From positions 1 to 30,102 of the forward strand of contig VBAE01000208.1 in NCBI GenBank assembly GCA_005882415.1: a stretch of DNA of 30,102 bases, in the 5' to 3' direction. How positions within the stretch are numbered: the stretch's first letter is position 1; every line of letters begins with the position of its first letter. The notes under the pieces are model-generated. The model was not told where the DNA came from. It worked only from the letters and a program-made list of their open reading frames with translations, and made no database searches. This document shows positions 8,854-15,383 of this stretch, piece by piece. The stretch comes from Alphaproteobacteria bacterium. GTDB taxonomy: Bacteria > Pseudomonadota > Alphaproteobacteria > Sphingomonadales > Sphingomonadaceae. A program made the translations under genes and the position numbers.

Positions 8854-9530
8854 AGCCCGTTTCCACCGCCTTCCTGCTCTTCCCGAACGTGACCCAGCTC
8901 GACCTCACCGGCCCGGCGCAGGTGCTCTCGAGAATGGGCCCGGGGAAGCTCGACCTGGTCGCGAAGACCCTGGAACCCGTGCCGACCGATGCGGGCTTCT
9001 CGATCCTGCCCACCGCCACCTTCGCCGACGTGCGGCAGGCGGACATCCTGTGCATCCCCGGCGGCTTCGGCATCCACGATGCGATGGAGGATGCGGAGAC
9101 GATCGCCTGGGTGCAGGAGGTCGCGGCCGCGGCGGAGTGGGTGACCAGCGTCTGCACCGGGGCGCTGCTGCTCGGGGCGGCGGGGCTGCTTCGGGGTTAC
9201 AAGGCGACGACGCATTGGGCGTCGCACGAGCAGCTCGCCTGGTTCGGCGCGGAGCCGGTCAAGGAACGGGTGGTGTTCGACCGCAACCGGGTGACCGGCG
9301 GCGGCGTGACCGCCGGGATCGACTTCGCGCTCGCTCTCACCGCCGCGGTGCGGGGCGAGGCGCATGCGCGGATGGTGCAGCTCAGCCTGGAATACGATCC
9401 CGCCCCGCCGTTCGATTCAGGCAGCCCCGAGCGCGCCGGCGAGGCTCTGGTCGCGGCTTATGAGGCGCGGGCGGCGAGGCTGGCCCCCGGGCGCGAGGCG
9501 CGGGTTCGGGCAGTGGCGGACCGGATGTGA
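8850..9530 (+). CDS. inhA: Isonitrile hydratase-like DJ-1/PfpI family protein
   Basis: A 226-residue single-domain DJ-1/PfpI protein that closely resembles Pseudomonas isonitrile (cyclohexyl isocyanide) hydratase, which adds water to an isonitrile to give an N-substituted formamide. Seen directly: the N-terminal FLLFPNVTQLDLTGP with D18, the nucleophile elbow SVCTGALLLGAAGLL with C102 and T103, then ATTHWASHE and the GGGVTAGIDFAL block. These match the catalytic Asp-Cys-Thr set of InhA. There is no AraC-type DNA-binding domain, so it is an enzyme and not a GlxA regulator. The ATG at 8850 overlaps the P450 stop (ATGA). Because the P450 frame now ends about 540 bases upstream, coupled translation of this gene may be reduced. 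Confidence 0.82.
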   Translation: MKPVSTAFLLFPNVTQLDLTGPAQVLSRMGPGKLDLVAKTLEPVPTDAGFSILPTATFADVRQADILCIPGGFGIHDAMEDAETIAWVQEVAAAAEWVTSVCTGALLLGAAGLLRGYKATTHWASHEQLAWFGAEPVKERVVFDRNRVTGGGVTAGIDFALALTAAVRGEAHARMVQLSLEYDPAPPFDSGSPERAGEALVAAYEARAARLAPGREARVRAVADRM

Positions 9531-9969
9531 GGCTGGCCCCTCTCCTCCTCGTGCTGCTGCTCTGCGGCTGCTTCGCCGGCAAGCCTTTCTACACCGCCGC
9601 CCAGTCCCAGCCGGTAATGCCGCCCGGATTCTACGCGGTCTCCATGATCGATGACGGGCACCGCAAGCACGGCCGCGCCCGGGTGACCATCGTCGAGGGC
9701 ACGCTGGAGCGGATCGAGGTGACCGGCGACAAACCGAACACGATCGGCCTGAAGAGCGTCGGCGACAGCGTGGTGAGGGGCGATTCCGTCTGTCGATGCT
9801 GATGTGCGATGCGTATCGGGACGCCGCCGTCGCCGCCGGGGCGACTGTGCAGGAGAGCCCCAAGGGGAGCCACTGCCGGTTCGAGCGGGCGGAGCAGCTC
9901 GAAGCCGCGATCCGTTCAATCAAGCCGACCGAAGTGGGAGCGGCCGACCTGCGCTTCCTCCACGCCTAG
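9527..9969 (+). pseudogene. Small lipoprotein, frameshifted in a G run
   Basis: This gene of unknown family starts at a GTG overlapping the previous stop (GTGA). The first 84 codons give a short lipoprotein signal with lipobox LCGC (Cys15 acylated) and a basic middle part containing GFYAVSMIDDGHRKHGRARV. The frame then stops at 9800-9802. The next frame over, from about 9778 to the TAG at 9967-9969, continues without a break in composition (RFRLSMLMCDAYRDAAV ... LRFLHA). Adding one G to the GGGG run at 9777-9780 restores one protein of about 147 residues. This is either a recent frameshift or a homopolymer sequencing error. Its last codon interlocks with the stop of convergent adk. Confidence 0.65.
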
Positions 9970-10619
9970 CTGTCGAGAATAGCCTCGATCGAGGCGCCGA
10001 CTTCGTCCATCGGCGCCATTCCGTCGACGCGGCGGACCAGGCCCTTGGCTTCGTAATAAGGGAGGATCGGCGCCGTCTTGGCGCGATATTCGGCCAGGCG
10101 GGTTCGCACCGTCTGCTCATTGTCGTCCGGGCGCCGCTTGAACTGGTCGGAGCCGCAGACGTCGCACAGCTCGGGCACCTTGGGGAGCTTGTAGCGGTCG
10201 TGATAGCCGGCGCCGCATTTGGCGCAGGTGAAGCGGCCGGTGATACGGTCGACCAGGGCTTCCTCGTCGACCTCGATCTCGACGACGTAATCGAGCTTCA
10301 TGCCGCGGTCGCCGAGCAGCCGGTCGAGCGACTTGGCCTGCGCCTCGGTGCGCGGATAGCCGTCGAAGATGAAGCCCGAGCCCGAATAGCGCTCCGGCTG
10401 GTCGAGGCGGTTGCCGATCAGCTCGTCCACCACCTCGTCGGGGACCAGCTCGCCCGCCTCCATGATCGCCTTGGCGCGAAGGCCGACCGGGGAGGCGGCT
10501 TTTACCGCTTCGCGCAACATGTCGCCGGTGGAGAGCTGGACCATGGAGCGGCGGCTGGTCAGCCGCTGCGCCTGGGTGCCTTTTCCTGCCCCGGGGGGCC
10601 CGAGGAGGATGATGTTCAC
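9966..10619 (-). CDS. adk: Adenylate kinase
   Basis: A 217-residue long-form adenylate kinase that interconverts ATP plus AMP with two ADP in the cytoplasm. The P-loop GPPGAGKGTQ sits at residues 7-16. The LID domain has a four-cysteine zinc knuckle (CAKC ... CDVC), typical of zinc-binding adenylate kinases. The start is a GTG at 10617-10619 that overlaps the secY stop (GTGA), so translation is coupled to secY. It is the last gene of the spc-type operon here. Its stop codon shares the bases CTAG with the stop of the convergent lipoprotein gene, leaving no space for a terminator outside coding sequence. Confidence 0.97.
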   Translation of the reverse strand: MNIILLGPPGAGKGTQAQRLTSRRSMVQLSTGDMLREAVKAASPVGLRAKAIMEAGELVPDEVVDELIGNRLDQPERYSGSGFIFDGYPRTEAQAKSLDRLLGDRGMKLDYVVEIEVDEEALVDRITGRFTCAKCGAGYHDRYKLPKVPELCDVCGSDQFKRRPDDNEQTVRTRLAEYRAKTAPILPYYEAKGLVRRVDGMAPMDEVGASIEAILDS

Positions 10620-11983
10620 CTGCGGCCGCTCCCCTTGAGCTTCGCTTTCTTGATGAGATCGCCGTACTGGTGGGCGATGAGGTGGCTCTGGATCTGGGTC
10701 ACCGTATCCATGGTGACGTTGACGACGATCAGAAGGCTGGTGCCGCCGAGACGGAACGGAATGCCCGCTTTCGAGATCAGGAATTCAGGCACCAGGCAGA
10801 TCGCGGTCAGATAGGCGGCGCCGATCACGGTGATCCGGGTCAGGACGTAATCGAGATATTCCTCGGTGCGCTTGCCCGGGCGGATGCCGGGGATGAAGCC
10901 GCCGTAGCGCTTCAGATTCTCCGCCGTCTCCTCCGGGTTGAACACGACCGCGGTGTAGAAGAAGCAGAAGAAGATGATCCCCGCCGCGTAGAGCGCCATG
11001 TAGAGCGGCGCGCCGTGCTGGAGCGAGGTCGTGATCGTGATGATGAAGTCGCCCCAGGCGCTCTCGCCCTCGACGCGGTTGCCGGCGAACTGGGCGATGG
11101 TGAGCGGCATCAGCAGCAGCGAGGAGGCGAAGATCGGCGGGATCACGCCCGACGTGTTGATCTTCAGCGGAAGGTGCGAACGCTCCGCCTGCATCATCCC
11201 GCGCGCGGTCTGGCGCTTGGGATATTGGATGAGGATCCGGCGCTGGGCCATTTCCATGAAGCAGATGAAGGCGACGAGGCCGAGCGCCAGGCCGATGATC
11301 ACCAGGATGATGAGCGGGTTCATCGAGCCGGTGCGGCCGCCCTCGAACAATTGCGCGAGCGTGGTCGGGAGCTGGGCGACGATTCCGGCCATGATGATCA
11401 GCGAGACGCCGTTGCCGATGCCGCGGCTGGTGATCTGCTCACCCAGCCACATCAGGAACATGGTGCCGCCGACGAGGCTGATCACGGTGGTGATGCGGAA
11501 CATCAGGCCCGGATCGAGCACTGCGGAGCCGGTCGAGCCCGCGCCCCAGCCTTCGAGGCCGACGGCGATGAAATAGCCCTGGATGCCGCAGAGGAGGACG
11601 GTGCCGTAGCGCGTGTACTGGTTGAGCTTCTTGCGCCCGCTCTCGCCTTCCTTCTTCAGCGCCGCAAGCGACGGCGACATCGAGGACGCGAGCTGAACCA
11701 CGATGGAGGCGGTGATGTAGGGCATGACGCCGAGTGCGATCAGGCTCATCCGCGACAGCGAGCCGCCCGAGAACATGTTGAAGAAATCGAGCACGCCGCC
11801 CTGCGTCGTCTGGAACAGGGCCGCAAGCGAGCGCGGGTCGATCCCCGGCAGCGGGACGAAGGAGAGCAGGCGGAAGACGATCAGCGCGCCGATCGTGAAC
11901 CACAGGCGCTTCTTGAGATCGGTCGCCTTGGCGAAATTCGCCAGGCTCAGATTGGCTGCCATATTGCCGGCTGCGGATGCCAT
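10616..11983 (-). CDS. secY: Preprotein translocase subunit SecY
   Basis: A 455-residue integral membrane protein, the pore of the Sec translocon that exports and inserts proteins with SecE, SecG and SecA. It opens with LKKRLWFTIGALIVFRLLSF, and the following sequence alternates about ten hydrophobic helices with basic cytoplasmic loops. The plug region around PGIDPR and the SGGSLSRMS segment are visible. An alternative start is the ATG seven codons in (11960-11962). It sits downstream of rplO, as in most bacteria, but is separated by a 108-base gap holding a repeat-like element. The 3' end overlaps adk. Confidence 0.97.
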   Translation of the reverse strand: MASAAGNMAANLSLANFAKATDLKKRLWFTIGALIVFRLLSFVPLPGIDPRSLAALFQTTQGGVLDFFNMFSGGSLSRMSLIALGVMPYITASIVVQLASSMSPSLAALKKEGESGRKKLNQYTRYGTVLLCGIQGYFIAVGLEGWGAGSTGSAVLDPGLMFRITTVISLVGGTMFLMWLGEQITSRGIGNGVSLIIMAGIVAQLPTTLAQLFEGGRTGSMNPLIILVIIGLALGLVAFICFMEMAQRRILIQYPKRQTARGMMQAERSHLPLKINTSGVIPPIFASSLLLMPLTIAQFAGNRVEGESAWGDFIITITTSLQHGAPLYMALYAAGIIFFCFFYTAVVFNPEETAENLKRYGGFIPGIRPGKRTEEYLDYVLTRITVIGAAYLTAICLVPEFLISKAGIPFRLGGTSLLIVVNVTMDTVTQIQSHLIAHQYGDLIKKAKLKGSGRR

Positions 11984-12020
11984 GGATGTTCGACCTCGAG
12001 AGAAGGAAAGGCGGCGGAGA

Positions 12021-12090
12021 TGGATTACCCCCGCCGCCCCATATAGTCACCAGCCGGGGCCACGCCAGCCCCGGCCGCTCGCAATGACGG
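12021..12090 (-). repeat. REP-like palindromic intergenic repeat between rplO and secY
   Basis: On the transcribed strand the sequence runs from CGTCATTGCGAGCGGCC through a hairpin to GGGGGTAATCCA. The hairpin arms are GCCGGGGC (12053-12060) and GCCCCGGC (12068-12075), an exact 8-bp stem with a 7-base loop. Sequences opening GTCATTGCGAG and closing near CAATCC or TAATCC are a familiar dispersed intergenic repeat in many bacterial genomes. The element starts one base after the rplO stop codon and fills most of the gap, so it lies within the spc transcript. Assignment to the repeat family is from memory; copy number was not checked. Confidence 0.55.
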
Positions 12091-12091
12091 C

Positions 12092-12613
12092 TTAGGCGTC
12101 CTTGCGCTTCTTGACGCTGTTCTTCTTGGCGGCGGCCTTGTCGGCGGCGGAAACCACCTCGATGACCTCGACCGAGCCGCCCGCGGCCTCGACCGCCTCG
12201 CGCGCGCCCTTGGAGGCACCGGCGACGCGGAAGGCGAGCTTGGCGGAGAAATCGCCCTTGCCGAGCAGGCGAACGCCGTCCTTGCCGCCGCGGGCCAGGC
12301 CGGCGGCCTTCAGCGCGTCATGGTCGAGCGTGCCGTCGGTTGAGAGCTTGCCGAGATCGACCAGCTTCTGGATCGCGCCCAAATTCACCTCGGCATAATC
12401 CTTGGCGAAGATGTTGTTGAAGCCGCGCTTCGGCAGCCGCATGTGGAGCGGCATCTGACCGCCCTCGAAGCCGGCGATCGAGACGCCCGAGCGCGACTTG
12501 GCGCCCTTCTGTCCGCGGCCTGCGGTCTTGCCGAGGCCGGAGCCGATGCCGCGGCCGACACGGACGCGCGACTTGCGGGCGCCCTTATTGTCACGAATAT
12601 CGTTGAGTTTCAT
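12092..12613 (-). CDS. rplO: 50S ribosomal protein L15
   Basis: A 173-residue late-assembly protein of the large subunit. The start MKLNDIRDNKGARKSRVRVG is the canonical L15 opening, followed by the Gly-rich loop GRGIGSGLGKTAGRGQKG and the FEGGQMPLHMRLPKRGF core. The ATG at 12611-12613 is preferred to a GTG three codons earlier on family similarity. The C-terminus carries an Ala/Lys-rich tail (AADKAAAKKNSVKKRKDA) that makes the protein longer than the usual 145-150 residues. Unlike its neighbours it is not tightly coupled to the gene before it: 177 bases of repeat-rich sequence separate it from rpmD. Confidence 0.97.
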   Translation of the reverse strand: MKLNDIRDNKGARKSRVRVGRGIGSGLGKTAGRGQKGAKSRSGVSIAGFEGGQMPLHMRLPKRGFNNIFAKDYAEVNLGAIQKLVDLGKLSTDGTLDHDALKAAGLARGGKDGVRLLGKGDFSAKLAFRVAGASKGAREAVEAAGGSVEVIEVVSAADKAAAKKNSVKKRKDA

Positions 12614-12646
12614 GTCTTGCACTCGCTTTCGCTTTTGTCGCGCTAT

Positions 12647-12664
12647 GGGAGGCGGGAGCCTCCC
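12647..12664 (-). other. Hairpin upstream of rplO
   Basis: GGGAGGC and GCCTCCC form a perfect 7-bp stem with a 4-base loop, about 34 bases upstream of the rplO start in the transcript. It follows the large inverted repeat and adds a further stable structure before this gene. Confidence 0.5.
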
Positions 12665-12669
12665 GGAAA

Positions 12670-12781
12670 AGCCCCTCCCCTTCAGGGGAGGGGTTGGGGG
12701 TGGGGGAGGTCAGGGGAATTGCTTCCGCCCTCTTCTCCTCCACAGGCCCCACCCCAACCCCTCCCCTGAAGGGGAGGGGCT
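12670..12781. repeat. 30-bp inverted repeat with nested hairpins and G-quadruplex motifs
   Basis: The arms at 12670-12699 and 12752-12781 are exact reverse complements over 30 bases, with 52 bases between them. Each arm itself contains a perfect 9-bp hairpin, CCCCTCCCC / GGGGAGGGG, with a TTCA or TGAA loop. Just beyond the hairpin each arm has runs of G (plus strand 12685-12706: GGGG A GGGG TT GGGGG T GGGGG) able to form a G-quadruplex, and the mirror arm offers the same on the mRNA strand. In the transcript the second arm is followed by CTTTTCC, so a terminator-like fold is also possible. The element lies in the rpmD-rplO gap. Similar CCCCTCCCC-type elements recur between genes in sphingomonads (from memory). 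Confidence 0.8.
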
Positions 12782-12790
12782 AGAGCTAGG

Positions 12791-12967
12791 TTACTCCGAG
12801 ACCTGCACCATGTGCTGGACCCGGCGGATCATTCCGCGGACTTCGGGGGTGTCCTCGAGCTCCACGGTCTTGTGCATCTTGTTCAAGCCAAGGCCGATCA
12901 GCGTCTTGCGCTGGTCGGGCTGGCGGCGGATCGGCGAACCGGTCTGCTTGAGCGTGATCTTGGCCAT
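12791..12967 (-). CDS. rpmD: 50S ribosomal protein L30
   Basis: A 58-residue protein reading MAKITLKQTGSPIRRQPDQR and ending QHMVQVSE. The size and the QTGSPIRRQPDQRKTLIGLGL block are diagnostic for the short bacterial L30 that binds 23S rRNA domain II. The ATG is at 12965-12967, two bases after the rpsE stop; the stop TAA is at 12791-12793. It sits between rpsE and rplO, as in the canonical spc operon. The large inverted repeat begins 9 bases after its stop codon in the transcript. Confidence 0.96.
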   Translation of the reverse strand: MAKITLKQTGSPIRRQPDQRKTLIGLGLNKMHKTVELEDTPEVRGMIRRVQHMVQVSE

Positions 12968-12969
12968 AA

Positions 12970-13722
12970 TTACTCCGTCACCGCCGCGGCATCCGCCTCG
13001 GCAGTCTGCGAGCCGCCGCGGCCGAGCAGGTCGGCAATCTTCTTGCCGCGGCGCTGGGCGACCGACTTGGGGCTGGTCTGATCGGTGAGCGCCTCGAAGG
13101 TCGCCCGGATCATGTTGTAGGGGTTGGACGTGCCGACCGACTTGGTCACCACGTCGGCGACGCCCAGGCTCTCGAACACTGCGCGCATCGGGCCGCCGGC
13201 GATGATGCCGGTCCCCGACGGAGCGGAGCGGACATAGACCCGGCCGGCGCCGAAATGGCCGGCGCCGTCATGGTGCAGAGTGCGGCCTTCGCGAAGCGGA
13301 ACGCGGACCATGGTCTTCTTGGCAGCGGCGGTCGCCTTGGAGATCGCCTCCGGCACTTCGCGCGCCTTGCCGTGGCCGAAGCCGACCCGGCCCTTGCCGT
13401 CGCCGACCACGACCAGAGCCGCAAAGCCGAAGCGCTTGCCGCCCTTCACGGTCTTCGAGACGCGGTTGATGTGGACGAGCTTCTCGATCAGCTCTTCGCC
13501 GCCGTCGTCGTCGCGATTGCCGCCACGGCGATCGTCGCGACGGCCACGGCCGCCACGGCCGCCGTCACGGCCGCCGCCGCCGCCGCCGCGTCCGCCACGG
13601 GCACCGCGCTCGCGGCGCGGACCGGCGTTGTCGGCCGCAGGAGCTTCCACCGCCGGCGCATTCTCAGCCGGCTGGGTCACGCCCTCGTCGGGACCGGTGA
13701 CCTGATTGTTTTCATCAGCCAT
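12970..13722 (-). CDS. rpsE: 30S ribosomal protein S5 with long RGG-rich N-terminal extension
   Basis: The conserved S5 body begins at about residue 74 (ELIEKLVHINRVSKTVKGG) and includes VVVGDGKGRVGFGHGKAREVP and the SAPSGTGIIAGG segment. S5 lies at the mRNA entry and helps decoding accuracy; its loops line the spectinomycin site. The body is preceded by about 73 extra residues: an acidic/Ala-Pro part and then a low-complexity run of Arg-Gly-Gly and Asp-Arg. Total length is 250 residues, against about 166 in E. coli. The extension is in frame, ATG-started and directly adjoins the rplR stop with no gap, so it is likely translated. Its function is unknown; an RNA-binding tail is an inference. 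Confidence 0.95.
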   Translation of the reverse strand: MADENNQVTGPDEGVTQPAENAPAVEAPAADNAGPRRERGARGGRGGGGGGRDGGRGGRGRRDDRRGGNRDDDGGEELIEKLVHINRVSKTVKGGKRFGFAALVVVGDGKGRVGFGHGKAREVPEAISKATAAAKKTMVRVPLREGRTLHHDGAGHFGAGRVYVRSAPSGTGIIAGGPMRAVFESLGVADVVTKSVGTSNPYNMIRATFEALTDQTSPKSVAQRRGKKIADLLGRGGSQTAEADAAAVTE

Positions 13723-14076
13723 TTAAAACTCCAATCCGCCTTCGCGCGCGGCATCGGCGAGAGCCTTCACGCGGCCGTGGAACAGGAAACCGCCACGGTC
13801 GAAAACCACCTGGGTGACGCCCGCTTCCTTGGCGCGCTCGGCGAGCCTCTTGCCCACTTCCTGGGCGCCGGAGACGGTCGCACCGGTCTGGCCGCGCAGA
13901 TCCTTGTCCACCGTCGAGGCCGAAGCCACGGTCCGGCCGGCGACGTCGTCGATGACCTGGGCGTAGATGTGCTTGCCCGAGCGATGGATCGAAAGCCGCG
14001 GACGGCTCCCGGCACGCTTGCGGAGCGAGGTACGGACGCGCTGGCGGCGCCGTTCGAAAAGAGTGAGTTTCGCCAT
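13723..14076 (-). CDS. rplR: 50S ribosomal protein L18
   Basis: A 117-residue 5S rRNA-binding protein of the central protuberance. The basic N-terminus MAKLTLFERRRQRVRTSLRK is followed by RPRLSIHRSGKHIYAQVIDD and the C-terminal FDRGGFLFHGRVKALADAAREGGL block, all typical of L18. The stop TAA directly abuts the rpsE start codon, and the gene follows rplF with a two-base gap. The size is normal and nothing is missing. Confidence 0.97.
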   Translation of the reverse strand: MAKLTLFERRRQRVRTSLRKRAGSRPRLSIHRSGKHIYAQVIDDVAGRTVASASTVDKDLRGQTGATVSGAQEVGKRLAERAKEAGVTQVVFDRGGFLFHGRVKALADAAREGGLEF

Positions 14077-14078
14077 GG

Positions 14079-14612
14079 CTACTTCTTCTTGCCTTCTTTG
14101 CGGAAGATGAACTCACCGCGGTACTTGATGCCCTTGCCCTTATAGGGCTCCGGCTTGCGCCACTGGCGGATCTCGGCGGCGAGCTGACCGACGCGCTGGC
14201 GGTCGTTGCCGGTGATCACGACGGTGGTCTGATCGGGGGTCGCGACGGTGAGATCGGCCGGAACCTCGATGTTGACGTCGTGGCTGTAGCCGAGCTGGAG
14301 CCGAAGGTTCCTGCCCTGCGCCGCGGCGCGGTAGCCGACGCCGGTGATCTCGAGGGTCTTGGTGAACCCGTCGGTGACCCCGGTGACGAGGTTCTGCACC
14401 AGCGTCCGGTGCATGCCCCAGAAGGAGCGCGCACGCTTGGTCTCGTTGGCCGGCTTGACGACGATGCGGTCGTCCTCGATGCCGTAGCTGATGTCGTCCA
14501 TCATCTGCATGGTGAGGGTGCCCTTGGGGCCCTTCACCGACAAGATCTGGCCTTCGGTGGTCGCCGTCACGCCCGAAGGCAGCGGCACCGGCACTTTTCC
14601 AATGCGGCTCAT
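14079..14612 (-). CDS. rplF: 50S ribosomal protein L6
   Basis: A 177-residue protein with the two repeated L6 folds. The start MSRIGKVPVPLPSGV and the C-terminal EPYKGKGIKYRGEFIFRKEGKKK are signatures of L6, which binds 23S rRNA near the sarcin-ricin loop and the factor-binding site. Length matches E. coli L6. It is spaced two bases from both rpsH and rplR, indicating one tightly coupled transcript. Confidence 0.97.
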   Translation of the reverse strand: MSRIGKVPVPLPSGVTATTEGQILSVKGPKGTLTMQMMDDISYGIEDDRIVVKPANETKRARSFWGMHRTLVQNLVTGVTDGFTKTLEITGVGYRAAAQGRNLRLQLGYSHDVNIEVPADLTVATPDQTTVVITGNDRQRVGQLAAEIRQWRKPEPYKGKGIKYRGEFIFRKEGKKK

Positions 14613-14614
14613 GA

Positions 14615-15010
14615 TCAGAATACCTCCGCCAGCACCTCACCGCCGACGTTCTGCTCGCGCGCTTCCGCGTCCGAGAGAACGCCGCGAGGCGTCGACACAA
14701 TGGTGATGCCGAGGCCGTTGCGGACCCGGGGAAGCTCGGTGCTGCCCGAATAGACGCGGCGGCCGGGCTTCGAGACCCGGGCGACATGCTGGATGGCCGG
14801 GCGGCCCTCGAAATATTTCAGCTCGATGCGCAGGCCGGCGTGGCGGCCCAGGGCCTCCTCGCTATAGCCGCGGATATAGCCTTCGCGCTGAAGCACTTCG
14901 AGCACTCGGACGCGAAGCTTGGACGCGGGGGAAACCACGCTGTCCTTGCGCGCCTGCTGGCCGTTGCGGATGCGGGTGAGCATATCACCCAGGGGATCGG
15001 TCAATGGCAT
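14615..15010 (-). CDS. rpsH: 30S ribosomal protein S8
   Basis: A 131-residue primary 16S rRNA-binding protein. It starts MPLTDPLGDMLTRIRNGQ and has the C-terminal VSTPRGVLSDAEAREQNVGGEVLAEVF containing the conserved STPRG turn of the rRNA-binding face. In E. coli S8 represses the spc operon by binding a 16S-like structure near rplE; whether this holds here is not shown by the sequence. It follows rpsN by nine bases and precedes rplF by two. Confidence 0.97.
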   Translation of the reverse strand: MPLTDPLGDMLTRIRNGQQARKDSVVSPASKLRVRVLEVLQREGYIRGYSEEALGRHAGLRIELKYFEGRPAIQHVARVSKPGRRVYSGSTELPRVRNGLGITIVSTPRGVLSDAEAREQNVGGEVLAEVF

Positions 15011-15019
15011 AGCTCTACC

Positions 15020-15325
15020 TTACCAGCTCGACTTCGTGAGGCCGGGGATCAGGCCTTTGTTGCCCAGTTCCCTGAGCATGATGCGCGACAGCCCGAACTT
15101 GCGGTAGTTCGCGCGCGGACGGCCGGTGAGGCCGCAGCGGTTGCGGACCCGGGTGGGATTCGCATTGCGCGGGATCTCGGCCATCTTGAGACGCGCGATC
15201 AGACGCTCGGTATCGTCCAGGGACTCGTCGTCCGCGATCGCCCGAAGCTTCGCATATTGGCCGGCATATTTCTTCACCAGCTTCTTGCGACGCTCGTTCT
15301 TGTTGATGGAACTCAGTTTCGCCAT
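15020..15325 (-). CDS. rpsN: 30S ribosomal protein S14, zinc-free long form
   Basis: A 101-residue S14 that starts MAKLSSINKNERRKKLVKKY and ends LIPGLTKSSW. The C-terminal RNRCGLTGRPRANYRKFGLSR is diagnostic. It is the long C-minus form: the CXXC pairs of the short zinc-binding paralogue are absent, leaving a single Cys. It assembles late in the 30S head. A purine-rich stretch (GGAAGGAAGAG) precedes the ATG at 15323-15325, itself preceded by the hairpin that overlaps the rplE stop. Confidence 0.97.
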   Translation of the reverse strand: MAKLSSINKNERRKKLVKKYAGQYAKLRAIADDESLDDTERLIARLKMAEIPRNANPTRVRNRCGLTGRPRANYRKFGLSRIMLRELGNKGLIPGLTKSSW

Positions 15326-15350
15326 GACTTAAGTTCTCTTCCTTCCTGTG

Positions 15351-15383
15351 AGAAGCAGACCGGCCTTTAGGCCGCCTGCTTCT
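15351..15383 (-). other. Hairpin with the rplE stop codon in its loop
   Basis: The arms AGAAGCAG (15351-15358) and CTGCTTCT (15376-15383) pair exactly. After a 2x1 internal loop a second stem, CGGCC (15361-15365) with GGCCG (15370-15374), closes a four-base loop. On the transcript the loop reads TAAA, whose first three bases are the rplE stop codon. It is thus a 13-bp structure straddling the end of rplE, about 25 bases before the rpsN start. There is no U tract, so it is not a normal terminator. Confidence 0.75.

Noticed and set aside
10670..12046. Open frame of 458 codons opposite secY
   Set aside because: Antisense shadow; secY on the minus strand has clear family sequence and the plus frame is Asp/Glu/Arg-rich noise.
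13500..13620. CRISPR-like or tandem repeat in GCCACGGCC-rich sequence
   Set aside because: It is the codon-level reflection of the Arg-Gly-Gly tail of S5, with no spacers and no regular unit.
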